DNA from: Pseudomonadota bacterium
GTDB taxonomy: Bacteria > Pseudomonadota > Gammaproteobacteria > Burkholderiales > Burkholderiaceae_F
Reading direction: 5' to 3'
DNA length: 59,862 nucleotides
NCBI GenBank assembly: GCA_023443095.1
Contig: JAEZVV010000001.1
Location: forward strand, 1-59,862
Shown: piece by piece, positions 25,297-37,314 of the stretch
Layout: each line of letters opens with the position of its first letter
Position numbering within the stretch: the stretch's first letter is position 1
Notes under the pieces: generated by a model
What the model was told of the DNA's origin: nothing
The model's input: the letters and a program-made list of their open reading frames with translations, nothing else
Databases searched by the model: none
Translations under genes and position numbers: made by a program

Positions 25297-26374
25297 GCGT
25301 ACGGGCGAAATCCTGCATGTAGGCAACCAGGGCGCGCACGCCGTCGACCGGCATCGCGTTGTAGATCGAAGCTCGCATGCCACCCACCAGGCGATGACCT
25401 TTCAACTGCACCAGGCCGCGGCTGTCGGCGCCGGCCAGGAACTCGGCGTCGAGCTTGGCGTCGGCCAGCCAGAAAGGCACGTTCATGCGCGAACGGCAGT
25501 CGCGTTCGACCACGTTGGTATAGAAGCCGCCCGAGCCGTCGATTGCTTCGTAGAGCAGGCGGGCCTTCTCGATATTGCGCTGCTCGATGCCTTCGACCCC
25601 GCCCTGGCGCTCGAGCCACTTGAGCACCAGGTTGGCGATGTAGATCGAATACGTGGGCGGCGTGTTGTAGGCCGAACCCGCCTTGGCGTGGACCGAATAA
25701 TCGAGCATGGTCGGCCAGTGCTTGGAAGCCATGCCGAGCAGGTCCTTGCGCACGATCACCACCACCAGGCCGGCGGGGCCGAAGTTCTTCTGCGCGCCGG
25801 CGTAGATCAGGCCGAAACGCGAGACATCGACCGGACGCGACAGGAAGTGAGAGGACATGTCGGCCACCAGCGGCACGCGGCCGGTCTCGGGCACGTAGGG
25901 GAACTCGATGCCGTTGACGGTTTCGTTCGAGCAGTAGTGCACGTAGGACGAAGCCGGGTCGAGATCGAGTTCAGCCTGGCGCGGCACCCCGGGCGCAGCG
26001 CCCTCGTCGAGGCTGCCGGCGATCCGCACCTGGCAGAAGCGGCGCGCCTCTTCCGCAGCTTTCTCCGACCAGACCCCGTTGACGATGTAGTCGGCCTGGG
26101 TGCCGGCGCCGAGCAGGTTGATCGGCACCATCGCGAACTCGAGGTGGGCGCCGCCTTGCAGCAGCAGCACCTCGTAGTCGTCGGAAATGCCGAGCAGGCG
26201 CCGCAGCAGCGCCTCGGTTTCTTCCTGCAGCGCGACGAAATCCTTGCCGCGGTGGCTGGTCTCCATGATCGACCAGCCGCGGCCGTGCCAGTCGAGCATG
26301 TCGGCCTGCGCTTCGCGCAGGACTTCTTCCGGCAGAGTCGCCGGGCCGGCCGAGAAATTGTGGACGCGTGCCAT
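25289..26374 (-). CDS. serC: Phosphoserine aminotransferase
   Basis: A 361-residue PLP enzyme that makes 3-phosphoserine in serine synthesis (and the matching step of pyridoxal phosphate synthesis in some bacteria). The start MARVHNFSAGPATLP is the classic SerC N-terminus. The PLP lysine is in YAGAQKNFGPAG, and HRLVGGMRASIYNA is the C-terminal phosphate-binding region. It lies 10 bases after gyrA and overlaps pheA, the conserved betaproteobacterial order gyrA-serC-pheA. Confidence 0.97.
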   Translation of the reverse strand: MARVHNFSAGPATLPEEVLREAQADMLDWHGRGWSIMETSHRGKDFVALQEETEALLRRLLGISDDYEVLLLQGGAHLEFAMVPINLLGAGTQADYIVNGVWSEKAAEEARRFCQVRIAGSLDEGAAPGVPRQAELDLDPASSYVHYCSNETVNGIEFPYVPETGRVPLVADMSSHFLSRPVDVSRFGLIYAGAQKNFGPAGLVVVIVRKDLLGMASKHWPTMLDYSVHAKAGSAYNTPPTYSIYIANLVLKWLERQGGVEGIEQRNIEKARLLYEAIDGSGGFYTNVVERDCRSRMNVPFWLADAKLDAEFLAGADSRGLVQLKGHRLVGGMRASIYNAMPVDGVRALVAYMQDFARTHG

Positions 26375-26384
26375 GTCGCTTGAG

Positions 26385-29000
<2,616 letters not shown>

Positions 29001-29301
29001 CGAGGTTCCGGAAGCGGTGCGCCATAAGGCGCGGGCACGTCAGACTCGGCGTGCAAAAGGTAAGCGGCAAGCTTGCGAGTTTATCAGCGCCCCCCGCGCC
29101 GCCCCCTTGCGGGCCACCCCGGCGGCCTCCGGAAGACCGGGTTTACTCTGCCGCCACCCTTGCGGAGGTACTGCTCCCACCGCGCCGGCAGCCTTCAGGC
29201 CCCCTCCTCGCCCGGCGCCGGCTCGCGGCAGGCACCACGGCAGTGCTGGCAAAATGGCCGCCCTCACCCCACTCCGCTGCGGCGGGGTTTGCCTCGAGAC
29301 C
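29001..29301. other. Divergent spacer between gyrA and mtaD
   Basis: These 301 bases must contain the gyrA promoter (minus strand) and the mtaD promoter (plus strand). I see a TAAACT element on the minus strand near 29080 but no matching -35, so I do not call it. There is a GC-rich stem, CCCC...GGGG, at about 29266-29287 just before mtaD. Open frames across the gap lack homology. Confidence 0.5.
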
Positions 29302-30645
29302 ATGCACGTCGACACCTTGATCGAAGCCGGATGGGTCCTTCCCATCCGCCCCCGCGGCGCCGCCCTGCCGGACCATGCCGTCGCCATCGAGCGCGGCCGC
29401 ATTGTCGCGGTCCTGCCAGCGGCGCAGGCCCGCTCGGCCTTCCAAGCACGCCAGCACCTGCGCCTGCCGGGCCAGGTTCTGATGCCCGGCTTCATCAACC
29501 TCCATACCCATGCGTCGATGAGTTTGCTGCGCGGTGTCGGCGACGATCTGCCGCTGATGCGCTGGCTCAACGAGCGGATCTGGCCGCTCGAGCGCGCGCT
29601 GGTATCGGAGCAGTTCGTCTACGACGGCGCGCGGCTGGCCGCGCTCGAGATGCTGCGCGGCGGCACCACCTGCTGCTCGGACATGTATTTTTTCCCCGAC
29701 GCTGCCGCACGCGGCCTGCGTGCGCTGGGAATGCGCTGCGCCGTCGGCGCGATTGCGATCGAGTTCCCCTCGGCCTACGCCGCCGACGCCGACGACTACC
29801 TGAGCAAGGGCTTGGCCGCGCGCGACACCTGGCGCGGCGACCCGCTGGCGAGCTTCACCCTGGCGCCGCATGCGCCTTATACGGTGAGCGACGCCACCCT
29901 CTCGCGCATCGCGATGCTGTCGGAAGAGCTCGACCTGCCGGTGCACATCCACCTGCACGAGACCGAGCACGAAATCGACGAGTCGGTCGCCGCTTTCGGC
30001 ATGCGTCCGCTCGAACGCCTCGAACGCCTCAACCTTGTCAACGAACGCTTGATCGCAGTGCATGCGGTCCACCTGCTGCCCGCCGAGATCCAGCTGCTCG
30101 CGGCTCGCGGCGCTTCGGTCGCGCATTGCCCGGCGTCGAACCTGAAGCTCGCGAGCGGCTTGGCTCCGCTAGCAGCCTTGCGCCAGGCCGGCGTCAATGT
30201 CGGCATCGGCACCGACGGCGCTGCCAGCAACGACCGCCTCGACATGATGAGCGAATCGCGCCTGGGCGCGTTGCTCGCCAAAGCGGTGGCAAAAGATGCC
30301 GCGGCTTTGCCGGCCGCCGAAATTCTCGAATGCGCCACTTTATCCGGCGCACGAGCCCTGGGGCTGGAATCGCGGATCGGCTCGATCGAGGTCGGCAAAG
30401 AAGCTGATTTGATTGCGATTGATCTTGAGCAAACCGAAACCATTCCTTTATTCGACCCCATCGCCCAACTTGTTTACAGCGCCGGGCGTGAGTCGGTAAA
30501 CCATGTATGGATCGGCGGCGCGCATGTTGTGCAAATGCGACAGCTCGCGGAAAGCCCTGCCGAAGCTGCCGAAAGCGACATCAATCGACTTGCGCGTGCG
30601 TGGCAGAATAAGGCGCAGCAGTTCTTGGAAGAGTCAGCGAACTGA
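29302..30645 (+). CDS. mtaD: TRZ/ATZ-type amidohydrolase, MtaD-like deaminase
   Basis: A 447-residue metal-dependent hydrolase of the amidohydrolase superfamily. Metal ligands appear in HTHASM, HLHETE, HAVHL and GTDGAASN, in the usual order. The family contains 5'-methylthioadenosine/S-adenosylhomocysteine deaminases and related guanine/triazine deaminases. The MtaD call rests on overall motif pattern and on the nearby SAM-dependent methyltransferase gene ubiG, so it is an inference. The start at 29302 (MHVDTLIEAGWVLP) begins the N-terminal beta domain; the open frame extends upstream to 29017 through non-coding spacer. Confidence 0.87.
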   Translation: MHVDTLIEAGWVLPIRPRGAALPDHAVAIERGRIVAVLPAAQARSAFQARQHLRLPGQVLMPGFINLHTHASMSLLRGVGDDLPLMRWLNERIWPLERALVSEQFVYDGARLAALEMLRGGTTCCSDMYFFPDAAARGLRALGMRCAVGAIAIEFPSAYAADADDYLSKGLAARDTWRGDPLASFTLAPHAPYTVSDATLSRIAMLSEELDLPVHIHLHETEHEIDESVAAFGMRPLERLERLNLVNERLIAVHAVHLLPAEIQLLAARGASVAHCPASNLKLASGLAPLAALRQAGVNVGIGTDGAASNDRLDMMSESRLGALLAKAVAKDAAALPAAEILECATLSGARALGLESRIGSIEVGKEADLIAIDLEQTETIPLFDPIAQLVYSAGRESVNHVWIGGAHVVQMRQLAESPAEAAESDINRLARAWQNKAQQFLEESAN

Positions 30646-30691
30646 GCTCGAAGTGCGTTTAGGTTTTTACAGCCGCTGATTCCCGATGGGG

Positions 30692-30700
30692 TGCTATACG
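30692..30700 (+). promoter_or_regulatory. Candidate extended -10 promoter of the OmpA-like gene
   Basis: TGCTATACG contains an extended -10 element (TGnTATACg), 62 bases before the start codon. No good -35 lies at 17 bases, which extended -10 promoters can tolerate. The gene also has a strong GAGGAG ribosome-binding site. Confidence 0.4.
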
Positions 30701-30761
30701 GCTGCGACGCACGGCCCCCGTACACGTTGCAGATAGTCTGCGATCTCGAGTGAGGAGAAAC

Positions 30762-31487
30762 ATGAAAAAATCCGCGAAGATCGGTTGCCTTATCGCCACG
30801 GCGATGTTGGCAGTCTCCGGCGCCGCGTTTGCGCAAAGCACCGCGGCCCAAGTTGTTCCGTACGTGCAGTCGCCCGACGGCAAGATCGTGACCGACCCGT
30901 TCGGCCTGTGCTGGCGCACCGGCTTCTGGACGCCTGCCCTGGCCGAAGCCGGCGGCATCAACGGCCCTGGCTGCCAATGCGACAAGGCCATCCTGCCGAA
31001 GTCCGTTTGCGAGCCCCCGCCCCCGCCGCCGCCCGCTCCGGTGGTTGCGCCCCCGCCCCCGCCCCCGCCGCCCCCCGCTCCCACGAGCGAGAAGGTGACC
31101 TTCGCGGCTGACACGCTGTTCGCCTTCAACAAGTACGACCTCAAGCCCGAAGGCAAGCAGGTTCTGGACGATCTGGTCTCGAAGCTCGCCGGCGTGAACC
31201 TTGAAGTCATCATCGCGGTTGGCTACACCGACCGCATCGGTAGCGACAAGTACAACCTGAAGCTCTCGCAAGAGCGCGCTCAGACCGTCAAGAACTACCT
31301 GGTGAGCAAGGGCATCGAACCCAACCGTGTCTACACGGAAGGCAAGGGCAAGGCCAATCCTGTCAAGGAATGCCCGAACCCGTCCGCCAAGGGCGAGATC
31401 AAGAACCAGAAGCAGCTGATCGAGTGCCTGCAGCCTAACCGCCGCACGGAAATCGAAGTGGTCGGCACCCGTCCGGTTAAGAAGTAA
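30762..31487 (+). CDS. OmpA-domain outer-membrane/periplasmic protein
   Basis: A 241-residue exported protein. A signal peptide (MKKSAKIGCLIATAMLAVSG, cut near AFA-Q, residue 24) precedes a short Cys-containing region with FGLCWRTGFW and CQCDKA. Next come two proline runs separated by an Ala-Pro-Val linker (about residues 86-106). The C-terminal OmpA peptidoglycan-binding domain follows, with GYTDRIGSDKYNLKLSQERA. There is no beta-barrel of the E. coli OmpA type. The start is fixed by GAGGAG just upstream of the ATG at 30762. It probably tethers the envelope to peptidoglycan. A strong terminator follows. Confidence 0.93.
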   Translation: MKKSAKIGCLIATAMLAVSGAAFAQSTAAQVVPYVQSPDGKIVTDPFGLCWRTGFWTPALAEAGGINGPGCQCDKAILPKSVCEPPPPPPPAPVVAPPPPPPPPPAPTSEKVTFAADTLFAFNKYDLKPEGKQVLDDLVSKLAGVNLEVIIAVGYTDRIGSDKYNLKLSQERAQTVKNYLVSKGIEPNRVYTEGKGKANPVKECPNPSAKGEIKNQKQLIECLQPNRRTEIEVVGTRPVKK

Positions 31488-31508
31488 CCGCGACAACGGC
31501 CTGACCCG

Positions 31509-31537
31509 AAGCCCCGCGCAAGCGGGGCTTTTTTTTT
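31509..31537 (+). terminator. Rho-independent terminator of the OmpA-like gene
   Basis: AAGCCCCGC, loop GCAA, GCGGGGCTT: a 9-bp stem followed by seven further T residues. It begins 21 bases after the stop codon. Confidence 0.92.
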
Positions 31538-31580
31538 GCGCGCTACCATTGGGGCTTGCCCCTTTCGTCATCGAACCAAC

Positions 31581-32291
31581 ATGAGCAGCCCTGCTGTCAA
31601 TGCCGATCCGGCCGAACTGAAACGATTTGCCGATGTCGCCAGCCGCTGGTGGGACCCCAATGGCGCGATGGCGCCGCTGCACAAGATCAACCCGCTGCGG
31701 CTCGACTGGATCGACCATGAAGCCAAGCTCGCCGGCAAAACTGTGCTCGATGTCGGCTGCGGCGGCGGCGTTCTGGCCGAGGCGATGGCAACGCGCGGAG
31801 CGACGGTCACCGGCATCGACCTGACCGTCAAGCTGCTCAAGGTGGCCGAGCTGCATTCGCTCGAATCCGGGGTCGAGGTGACCTATCGGGAATCGACCGC
31901 CGAGGCCTGGGCGACCGAACACGCTGGCCAATACGATGTCGTGACCTGCATGGAAATGCTCGAACACGTGCCCGATCCCGCCTCGGTGGTGCGGGCCGTC
32001 GCCAGCCTCGTCAAACCCGGCGGCCGGGTGTTTTTCTCGACCATCAACCGCAACCCCAAGTCCTTCATGTTCGCGGTGGTCGGGGTCGAATACGTGCTGA
32101 AGATGCTGCCCAAGGGCACGCACGAATACGCCAAGTTCATCCGCCCCGCCGAACTCGCGCGCTGGGCCCGCGAGGCCGGGCTCGAGGTCGGCGAGATGTG
32201 CGGCCTGGGCTACAACCCGCTCACCCAGGTTTTCTCGCTCACGCGCGATACCGACGTCAACTATCTGATGGCATGCCGCAAGCCTTACTGA
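31581..32291 (+). CDS. ubiG: Ubiquinone biosynthesis O-methyltransferase
   Basis: A 236-residue class I SAM-dependent methyltransferase that does both O-methylations of ubiquinone synthesis. The SAM-binding motif is VLDVGCGGGVLAEAMA; the UbiG-specific FADVASRWWDPNG and LHKINPLRLDWI lie before it, and STINRNPKSF after. The start MSSPAVNADP is 32 bases after the T run of the preceding terminator. The gph gene starts 19 bases before its end, so the two are coupled. The ubiquinone made here would serve the respiratory enzymes encoded further right. Confidence 0.96.
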   Translation: MSSPAVNADPAELKRFADVASRWWDPNGAMAPLHKINPLRLDWIDHEAKLAGKTVLDVGCGGGVLAEAMATRGATVTGIDLTVKLLKVAELHSLESGVEVTYRESTAEAWATEHAGQYDVVTCMEMLEHVPDPASVVRAVASLVKPGGRVFFSTINRNPKSFMFAVVGVEYVLKMLPKGTHEYAKFIRPAELARWAREAGLEVGEMCGLGYNPLTQVFSLTRDTDVNYLMACRKPY

Positions 32292-32956
32292 GTTCCGCCG
32301 TCAAGCTGGTGCTGTTCGACCTCGATGGCACCCTCGCCGACACGGCCCCCGACCTCGCCGCCGCCGCCAACCGCCAGCGCACCGAACGCGGCCTGGAGGC
32401 CCTGCCTTATGAGGCGCTGCGCCCGCTCGCCTCTCACGGCGCACGCGGGCTGGTCGGCCGCGCCCTGGGCGCCACTCCCGCGGACGAGGCCTTCCCCGCT
32501 CTGCGGGACGAGTTTCTGCGCTTCTACGAAGAAGCTCTGTGCGTCCACACCCGGCTTTTCCCCGGCATGGACGAAGCCCTCGAACGCCTGGAAGACGCCG
32601 GACTGCGCTGGGGCATCGTCACCAACAAGGCGACCCGCTACACCGATCCGCTGGTGCGCCTGCTCGGCCTCGAGCAGCGCGCTGCCGTGGTGGTGAGCGG
32701 CGACACCACCGCGCACGCCAAGCCTCACCCCCTGCCGATCCAGTACGCCCTGGCCTGCTGCGGCGTGGAGGCGGCCGAGGCGATCTACGTCGGCGACGAC
32801 GTGCGCGACATCCAGGCCGGCCGCGCCGCCGACTTGCTCACCGTGGCAGTCAGTTATGGCTACCTCGGCGACGCCGGTCCGATCGAAAGCTGGGGGGCGG
32901 ACGAGATCGTCGCCAGCCCGACCGATCTGCTGCGCCTGGTCATCCGTCGCCGCTGA
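32273..32956 (+). CDS. gph: Phosphoglycolate phosphatase (HAD family)
   Basis: A 227-residue HAD-superfamily phosphatase. Motif I is FDLDGTLADT (nucleophile and acid/base aspartates), motif II is IVTNKATR, and motif III/IV is AKPHP...YVGDDVRDIQAG. It would remove 2-phosphoglycolate, or clear related phosphoesters. The start at 32273 overlaps ubiG by 19 bases; the ubiG-gph order is common in betaproteobacteria and gammaproteobacteria. Confidence 0.92.
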   Translation: MPQALLSSAVKLVLFDLDGTLADTAPDLAAAANRQRTERGLEALPYEALRPLASHGARGLVGRALGATPADEAFPALRDEFLRFYEEALCVHTRLFPGMDEALERLEDAGLRWGIVTNKATRYTDPLVRLLGLEQRAAVVVSGDTTAHAKPHPLPIQYALACCGVEAAEAIYVGDDVRDIQAGRAADLLTVAVSYGYLGDAGPIESWGADEIVASPTDLLRLVIRRR

Positions 32957-32991
32957 CAGACCCCGCATAATCAGCGGTCCGGAGGTTTTTC

Positions 32992-35900
32992 ATGCCGCTG
33001 ACACCGGTTGCCATTCGCCGTCTCAGAATCGCCGCCATCTCGGCTGCGACCCTGATCCTTGTTTTTGCCGTTGCCGCCTGGTTCGGCATTCCTGCCGCCG
33101 TGCGTTGGGCGCTCGCCGGTCCGGTCTCGCAGGAGCTCGGGCGGACGGTCAGCGTGGCCGCGGTGCGGGTCAATCCCTTCACCCTGAAGCTCGAACTCGA
33201 CGGGCTCGAACTCGCCCCCGGGCCGGGCGAGACCCGTCCGCTCGCCACCGTGCGCTCGCTCACGGTCAATGCCTCGTGGACCTCGCTGCCGCATCGGGCG
33301 CCGGTGCTCGACCGCGTCAAGGTATCCGGGCTGCAGGCCAACCTGGTGCGCACCGGCCCGCAACGCTTCAACTTCAGCGACATCGTCGAACGCGTGCTGG
33401 CCAAGCCCGCCTCGCCCGAGCCTACCCGTTTCGCGGTCTACAACATCGAGGTGCTCGACAGCGCGATCCGCCTGGACGACCAGGTGCGGCAAGCGGTCGA
33501 GGAAGTCAGCGAGATTTCGCTCGGCATCCCCTTTATTTCCAACTTTCCCTCGGACCGCCAGATCCAGGTTCAGCCGCGGCTGACGGCGCAGGTCAACGGC
33601 CAAGCTTTCGTCCTCGCCGGCGAAACCCTGCCCTTTGAGCAATCGCTCGACACGGTGCTGAAGATCAAGTTCGACCAGTTCGACCTGCCCCACCTGCTGT
33701 CCTTCTCGCCGGTGGCGCTCAATTTCGAGCTCGGCCGCGGCAAGCTCGGCGCCGACCTGAGCCTGACCTTTCGGCGCGCCACGCCCGCCCAGGGCAATCA
33801 ACCTGCGCAGGCGGAGCGCCTGATCCTCGCCGGCACCGCCCAGGTCGACGACTTCGCCCTGAGCGCGCCGGCAGGCCGAGGCGCGCAGCCGCTCGCCGGC
33901 TTCAAGCGCCTGACGGTCAAGCTCGACGAACTGGGCCTTCTGGCCCGCCAGGCCAAGCTCGCCGCGATCGAACTCGAATCGCCCTCGATCGAACTGGTCC
34001 GCAACTCGCGCGGCACCAACTGGGCCGACTTCGCCGCCCGCCCGCTGCTCGAGCAACCCAGCTCGACCACGTCCGACAAAACAGGCGCCCCGCCCTCGGC
34101 GGCCGCCGCACCCTGGTCCTGGAGCCTCGCCCGGCTCGCCGTCGCCGATGGCCGCGTCCATTTCGTCGACGAAACCGCAGGCCGTTTCGAGCAACAGGCA
34201 GAGGCGATCCAGGTCGAACTCACCGGTCTGACCAGCGATTCGGCCGCCCCCGCCAAGTTCAGCGCCAGCCTGAGTACGCCGCAGCAGGAACGCCTGAACC
34301 TCGACGGCACGGTCGGCCTGGCACCGTTGGCCGGACAGGTTCGCTTCGACGCCCAGGACGCCCAGCTGCGCACCGCCGCGCGTTACCTCGCCCACATCCT
34401 GGACGCCAATCTCGAGGGCCGCAGCCAGGCCCGCGGCGCCCTCGAGTTTGCCCAGAACGGCGACTCGCTCTCGCTCGCGATCCAGGACCTTCAGCTCGCG
34501 GGCCAGGGCATCCGCGTGCGGGGACCAGCCACCAGCGGCGCCCAACTCGACATCGCGACCCTGAAGATCGACGGCGGCCGGATCGACCTCACCCAGCGCA
34601 GCATCGACTTTGGCAAGGTCGCGATCGAGACTCCGCGCGCCACCGTCACCCGGCTTGCCGATGGCAGCCTCGGCTGGATGCAGTTGCTGCGGTCGAACTC
34701 GGCGCCGGCCGCGGCCGAGGCGCCCTGGAAGATCCGGATCGGGGAAGTCGAGCTCAGCCGCGGCGATCTGCGCTTCGAGGATCGGTCGACCCAGCCGGCG
34801 GCGCAGGTCCGCGTCGCCGGCCTGCAGGTGCAAGCCAAGAACCTCGCCCCCGGCACCCCGGAGCGCTCCGATCTGGCGCTGCGCGCGGTGCTCGGCAAGG
34901 GGTCGTTGGCCGCCAACGGCTGGATCAGCCTCGACCCGATGGCGAGCCGGCTTGCGATCAACGCTCGCAATCTCAACCTCGCCAGCCTGCGGCCGTATCT
35001 CGGCCAGTACCTCAACGCCGTGGTGGCCTCGGCCGAAGCCTCGGCCCGCGGGCAGATCGAGTTCGCCCTGCCCGCCGGCACGCCGCCGCGGTTTGCCTAC
35101 CAGGGCAACGCCCGCCTTTCGAACCTGCTTGTGCTCGAACCCAGCGGCGAAAGCGAACTGCTGCGCTGGCAGGCACTTTCCCTGGACAAGATCCGCCTGC
35201 AGTCGGGCGCGCCGCTCAAGCTGGCGATCGGCGAGGTGGCGCTGTCGGACTTCTACGCGCGGGCCATCCTGTCGGCGGCCGGTAAGCTCAACCTCGCCGA
35301 CGTGCTCAAGCGCCCCGCACAGGCAGTGCCGCCCGAAGCTGCTCCCACCGCAGCCCCTGGGCCTGAGTCGCCGCGCCCGCAGATCCAGGTGGGCGGAATC
35401 AAGCTCACCCGCGGCAACATCAACTTCACCGACAACTTCATCCAGCCCAACTACACGGCCAATGTCACCGGTCTGAGCGGAACGATCTCCGCCCTTTCGT
35501 CCGACGACGCGGCGGTGCCGGCGGATGTGGACCTGAACGGCAAGATCGACGACCAGGCTCCGGTCACCGTGGCCGGCACGCTCAATCCGCTCGCCAAGGA
35601 ACTCACGCTCGACTTGCGCGGCGCGGCCGAGGGCATCGATCTGCCCAGCTTCACCCCGTATTCGGCGAAATACGCGGGTTACCCGATCACCAAGGGCAAG
35701 CTGTCGCTGCAGGTGAACTACAAGATCGCCCAGGGCGAACTCAGCGCCGACAACAAGATCGAACTCGACCAGCTCACCTTCGGTGAGCGTGTCGACAGCC
35801 CCGATGCAACCAAGCTGCCGGTCCTGCTGGCGGTCTCGTTGCTCAAGGACCGGGAAGGCAATATCGACATCAACCTGCCCATCTCCGGCTCGCTGAGCGA

Positions 35901-36576
35901 CCCCCAGTTCTCGGTCGGCGGCCTCATCTTCCGCGCCGTGGTCAACCTGCTGGTCAAGGCGGTGACCTCGCCCTTCAGCCTGCTGGCTTCCAGTTTCGGC
36001 GGCGGCGGCGAGGAACTGGGTTTCATCAGCTTCGCCGCCGGCTCGAGCCTGGTGGGCGAAACCCAGCAAAACAAACTCGACACCCTGGCGCGCGCCCTGC
36101 TCGACCGACCGGGTCTCAAGCTCGACATCATCGGCCGCGTCGACCCCGCGCTCGACATCGCCGGCATCAAGGCCTCCAAGCTCGAAGCCAAGCTGCGTGC
36201 GCTGCGCGTGAAGGAGCTGGTGCGGGCGGGCAACAGCGTCGACCCCGCCGCCATCACCCTCAGCGCGGCCGAACGGCCGGCGCTGATCGCCGAGGTCTAC
36301 GGCGAGGAATCCATACCCGACAAGCCGCGCAACTTTATCGGGCTGGCCAAGTCGATCCCGACCGCCGAGCAGGAAAGGCTGATTCTCGCCAACATCAAGG
36401 TCACCCCCGAGGATCTGCGCACGCTGGCCAGCCAACGCGCCTTTGCCGCGCGGGCCTATCTGGAGGCCAAGGGCCAGGTTCCACGCGACCGCCTTTTCAT
36501 CGTCGAACCCAAGCTCAACGCGGACGGCATCAAGGACGGCAGCCCGACGCCGCGCGTCGATTTCGAGCTCAAGTAA
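32992..36576 (+). CDS. Large AsmA-like DUF748 protein
   Basis: A 1194-residue protein anchored by one N-terminal membrane segment (about residues 11-35), with the rest predicted in the periplasm. It is built of long beta-rich repeats with recurring LDGLELAPG- and INFTDNF-type turns, as in DUF748/AsmA proteins. The C-terminal region has LDTLARALLDRPGLKLDIIGRVDP, of which the LDIIGRVDP part is the DUF748 hallmark. AsmA-like proteins are thought to bridge the periplasm and move lipids to the outer membrane; a role here is inferred from that. The gene stands alone, 35 bases after gph, and is followed by ssrA. Confidence 0.85.
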   Translation: MPLTPVAIRRLRIAAISAATLILVFAVAAWFGIPAAVRWALAGPVSQELGRTVSVAAVRVNPFTLKLELDGLELAPGPGETRPLATVRSLTVNASWTSLPHRAPVLDRVKVSGLQANLVRTGPQRFNFSDIVERVLAKPASPEPTRFAVYNIEVLDSAIRLDDQVRQAVEEVSEISLGIPFISNFPSDRQIQVQPRLTAQVNGQAFVLAGETLPFEQSLDTVLKIKFDQFDLPHLLSFSPVALNFELGRGKLGADLSLTFRRATPAQGNQPAQAERLILAGTAQVDDFALSAPAGRGAQPLAGFKRLTVKLDELGLLARQAKLAAIELESPSIELVRNSRGTNWADFAARPLLEQPSSTTSDKTGAPPSAAAAPWSWSLARLAVADGRVHFVDETAGRFEQQAEAIQVELTGLTSDSAAPAKFSASLSTPQQERLNLDGTVGLAPLAGQVRFDAQDAQLRTAARYLAHILDANLEGRSQARGALEFAQNGDSLSLAIQDLQLAGQGIRVRGPATSGAQLDIATLKIDGGRIDLTQRSIDFGKVAIETPRATVTRLADGSLGWMQLLRSNSAPAAAEAPWKIRIGEVELSRGDLRFEDRSTQPAAQVRVAGLQVQAKNLAPGTPERSDLALRAVLGKGSLAANGWISLDPMASRLAINARNLNLASLRPYLGQYLNAVVASAEASARGQIEFALPAGTPPRFAYQGNARLSNLLVLEPSGESELLRWQALSLDKIRLQSGAPLKLAIGEVALSDFYARAILSAAGKLNLADVLKRPAQAVPPEAAPTAAPGPESPRPQIQVGGIKLTRGNINFTDNFIQPNYTANVTGLSGTISALSSDDAAVPADVDLNGKIDDQAPVTVAGTLNPLAKELTLDLRGAAEGIDLPSFTPYSAKYAGYPITKGKLSLQVNYKIAQGELSADNKIELDQLTFGERVDSPDATKLPVLLAVSLLKDREGNIDINLPISGSLSDPQFSVGGLIFRAVVNLLVKAVTSPFSLLASSFGGGGEELGFISFAAGSSLVGETQQNKLDTLARALLDRPGLKLDIIGRVDPALDIAGIKASKLEAKLRALRVKELVRAGNSVDPAAITLSAAERPALIAEVYGEESIPDKPRNFIGLAKSIPTAEQERLILANIKVTPEDLRTLASQRAFAARAYLEAKGQVPRDRLFIVEPKLNADGIKDGSPTPRVDFELK

Positions 36577-36663
36577 GCGCGCCCACTCGCCCAGACCTGC
36601 GGGCCGATCGCAAACCCTTGGCCGGATTCCGGCGGCGCGCACGAAATATCCCTCGGCCCGCCC

Positions 36664-36690
36664 TTGAAACCGCAAACATCGGCGTAACAT
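36664..36690 (+). promoter_or_regulatory. Candidate promoter of ssrA
   Basis: TTGAAA (36664-36669) and TAACAT (36685-36690) are 15 bases apart, slightly short, and lie 10 bases before the 5' end of the mature tmRNA at 36701. The position fits well; the spacing is not ideal. Confidence 0.45.
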
Positions 36691-36700
36691 AGAGGACGCT

Positions 36701-37064
36701 GGGGGCGACCTGGTTTCGACGTGGGTTGCGAAGCAGCACGGGGCATGCCGAGGACCAGAACACCTCGTTAATCCATCTGGAACACTACAAACGCCAACGA
36801 CGAGCGTTTCGCTCTCGCCGCTTAGTCGGTGAGACGCTGCACTAGCTGGCCCCTGGGCTAGGTCGCCGCAAGGTGACAGCAGCGCCATTTACAGAGGCTG
36901 GAGGCCGTCGGAGTCACGACGCCGGCATCGAGAACCAGTGACTGGCCCCTTACCGGCCCGCCGATCGGCAGGGTAAGGGGTGAGACTCAAATCATTCGGC
37001 TAAGCATGTAGAACCGGTTGTGGACTTCTTGCGGACGCGGGTTCGATTCCCGCCGCCTCCACCA
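36701..37064 (+). ncRNA. ssrA: Transfer-messenger RNA (tmRNA)
   Basis: A one-piece tmRNA of 364 bases that rescues stalled ribosomes together with SmpB. The 5' end GGGGGCGACCTGGTTTCGAC pairs (GGGGGCG) with the 3' acceptor (CGCCTCC), and the 3' end reads ACCA at 37061-37064, so CCA is encoded. The T-arm GGTTCGATTCC is at 37039-37050. The tag frame starts at GCC 36793 and reads ANDERFALAA, ending at TAG 36823-36825. This tag is typical of betaproteobacteria. The 3' end shows no duplicated fragment, so no element appears to be integrated here. Confidence 0.97.
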
Positions 37065-37070
37065 CTATTC

Positions 37071-37102
37071 AAAGCCCAACCCTTAGCGGTTGGGCTTTTT
37101 TC
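37071..37102 (+). terminator. Rho-independent terminator of ssrA
   Basis: AAAGCCCAACC, loop CTTAGC, GGTTGGGCTTT: an 11-bp stem and a T run, starting 7 bases after the tmRNA 3' end. Confidence 0.93.
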
Positions 37103-37217
37103 TGCCCGTTTCCCGGCCGCGGTTCACGCGCCTGCCGCTGAGCTAGCAAGGCGTCGGCTCGAACCCAAACGCGGATCGTGCACAGCCGCTTGTCGCTCTG
37201 ACGGTCGATGAAAGCAT

Positions 37218-37244
37218 CCCGGCGTCGTCCGCATCGACGCCGGG
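37218..37244 (-). terminator. Hairpin downstream of the pirin gene
   Basis: CCCGGCGTCG and CGACGCCGGG form a perfect 10-bp stem with a 7-base loop, 71 bases beyond the pirin stop. There is no proper T run on either strand, so it may be a weak terminator or an mRNA end stabiliser. Confidence 0.4.
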
Positions 37245-37314
37245 CTTGGCAGGGGCGAAGCGAGTCGGTGCGCCCTCGATCGGTCCCGGTCGGTGTGATG
37301 GCCGGGCCTGCGAA

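Noticed and set aside
30990..31080. Proline-coding runs in the OmpA-like gene as a tandem-repeat or phase-variation tract
   Set aside because: The runs are built of mixed CCG and CCC codons and the frame stays open. They are a normal proline-rich linker before the OmpA domain.
32971..36888. A 1305-residue open frame on the minus strand opposite the DUF748 gene
   Set aside because: It is as long as a real giant gene, but it mirrors the codon pattern of the plus-strand gene, is rich in Arg, Gly and Gln, runs on into the tmRNA, and has no recognisable domain. High GC makes such antisense frames common. The plus-strand protein has a membrane anchor and family motifs.
36701..37314. Integrated element at the 3' end of the tmRNA gene
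   Set aside because: The tmRNA is complete and ends in its own terminator. No integrase, duplicated 3' fragment or foreign gene follows; the next genes are an ordinary pirin/LysR pair.
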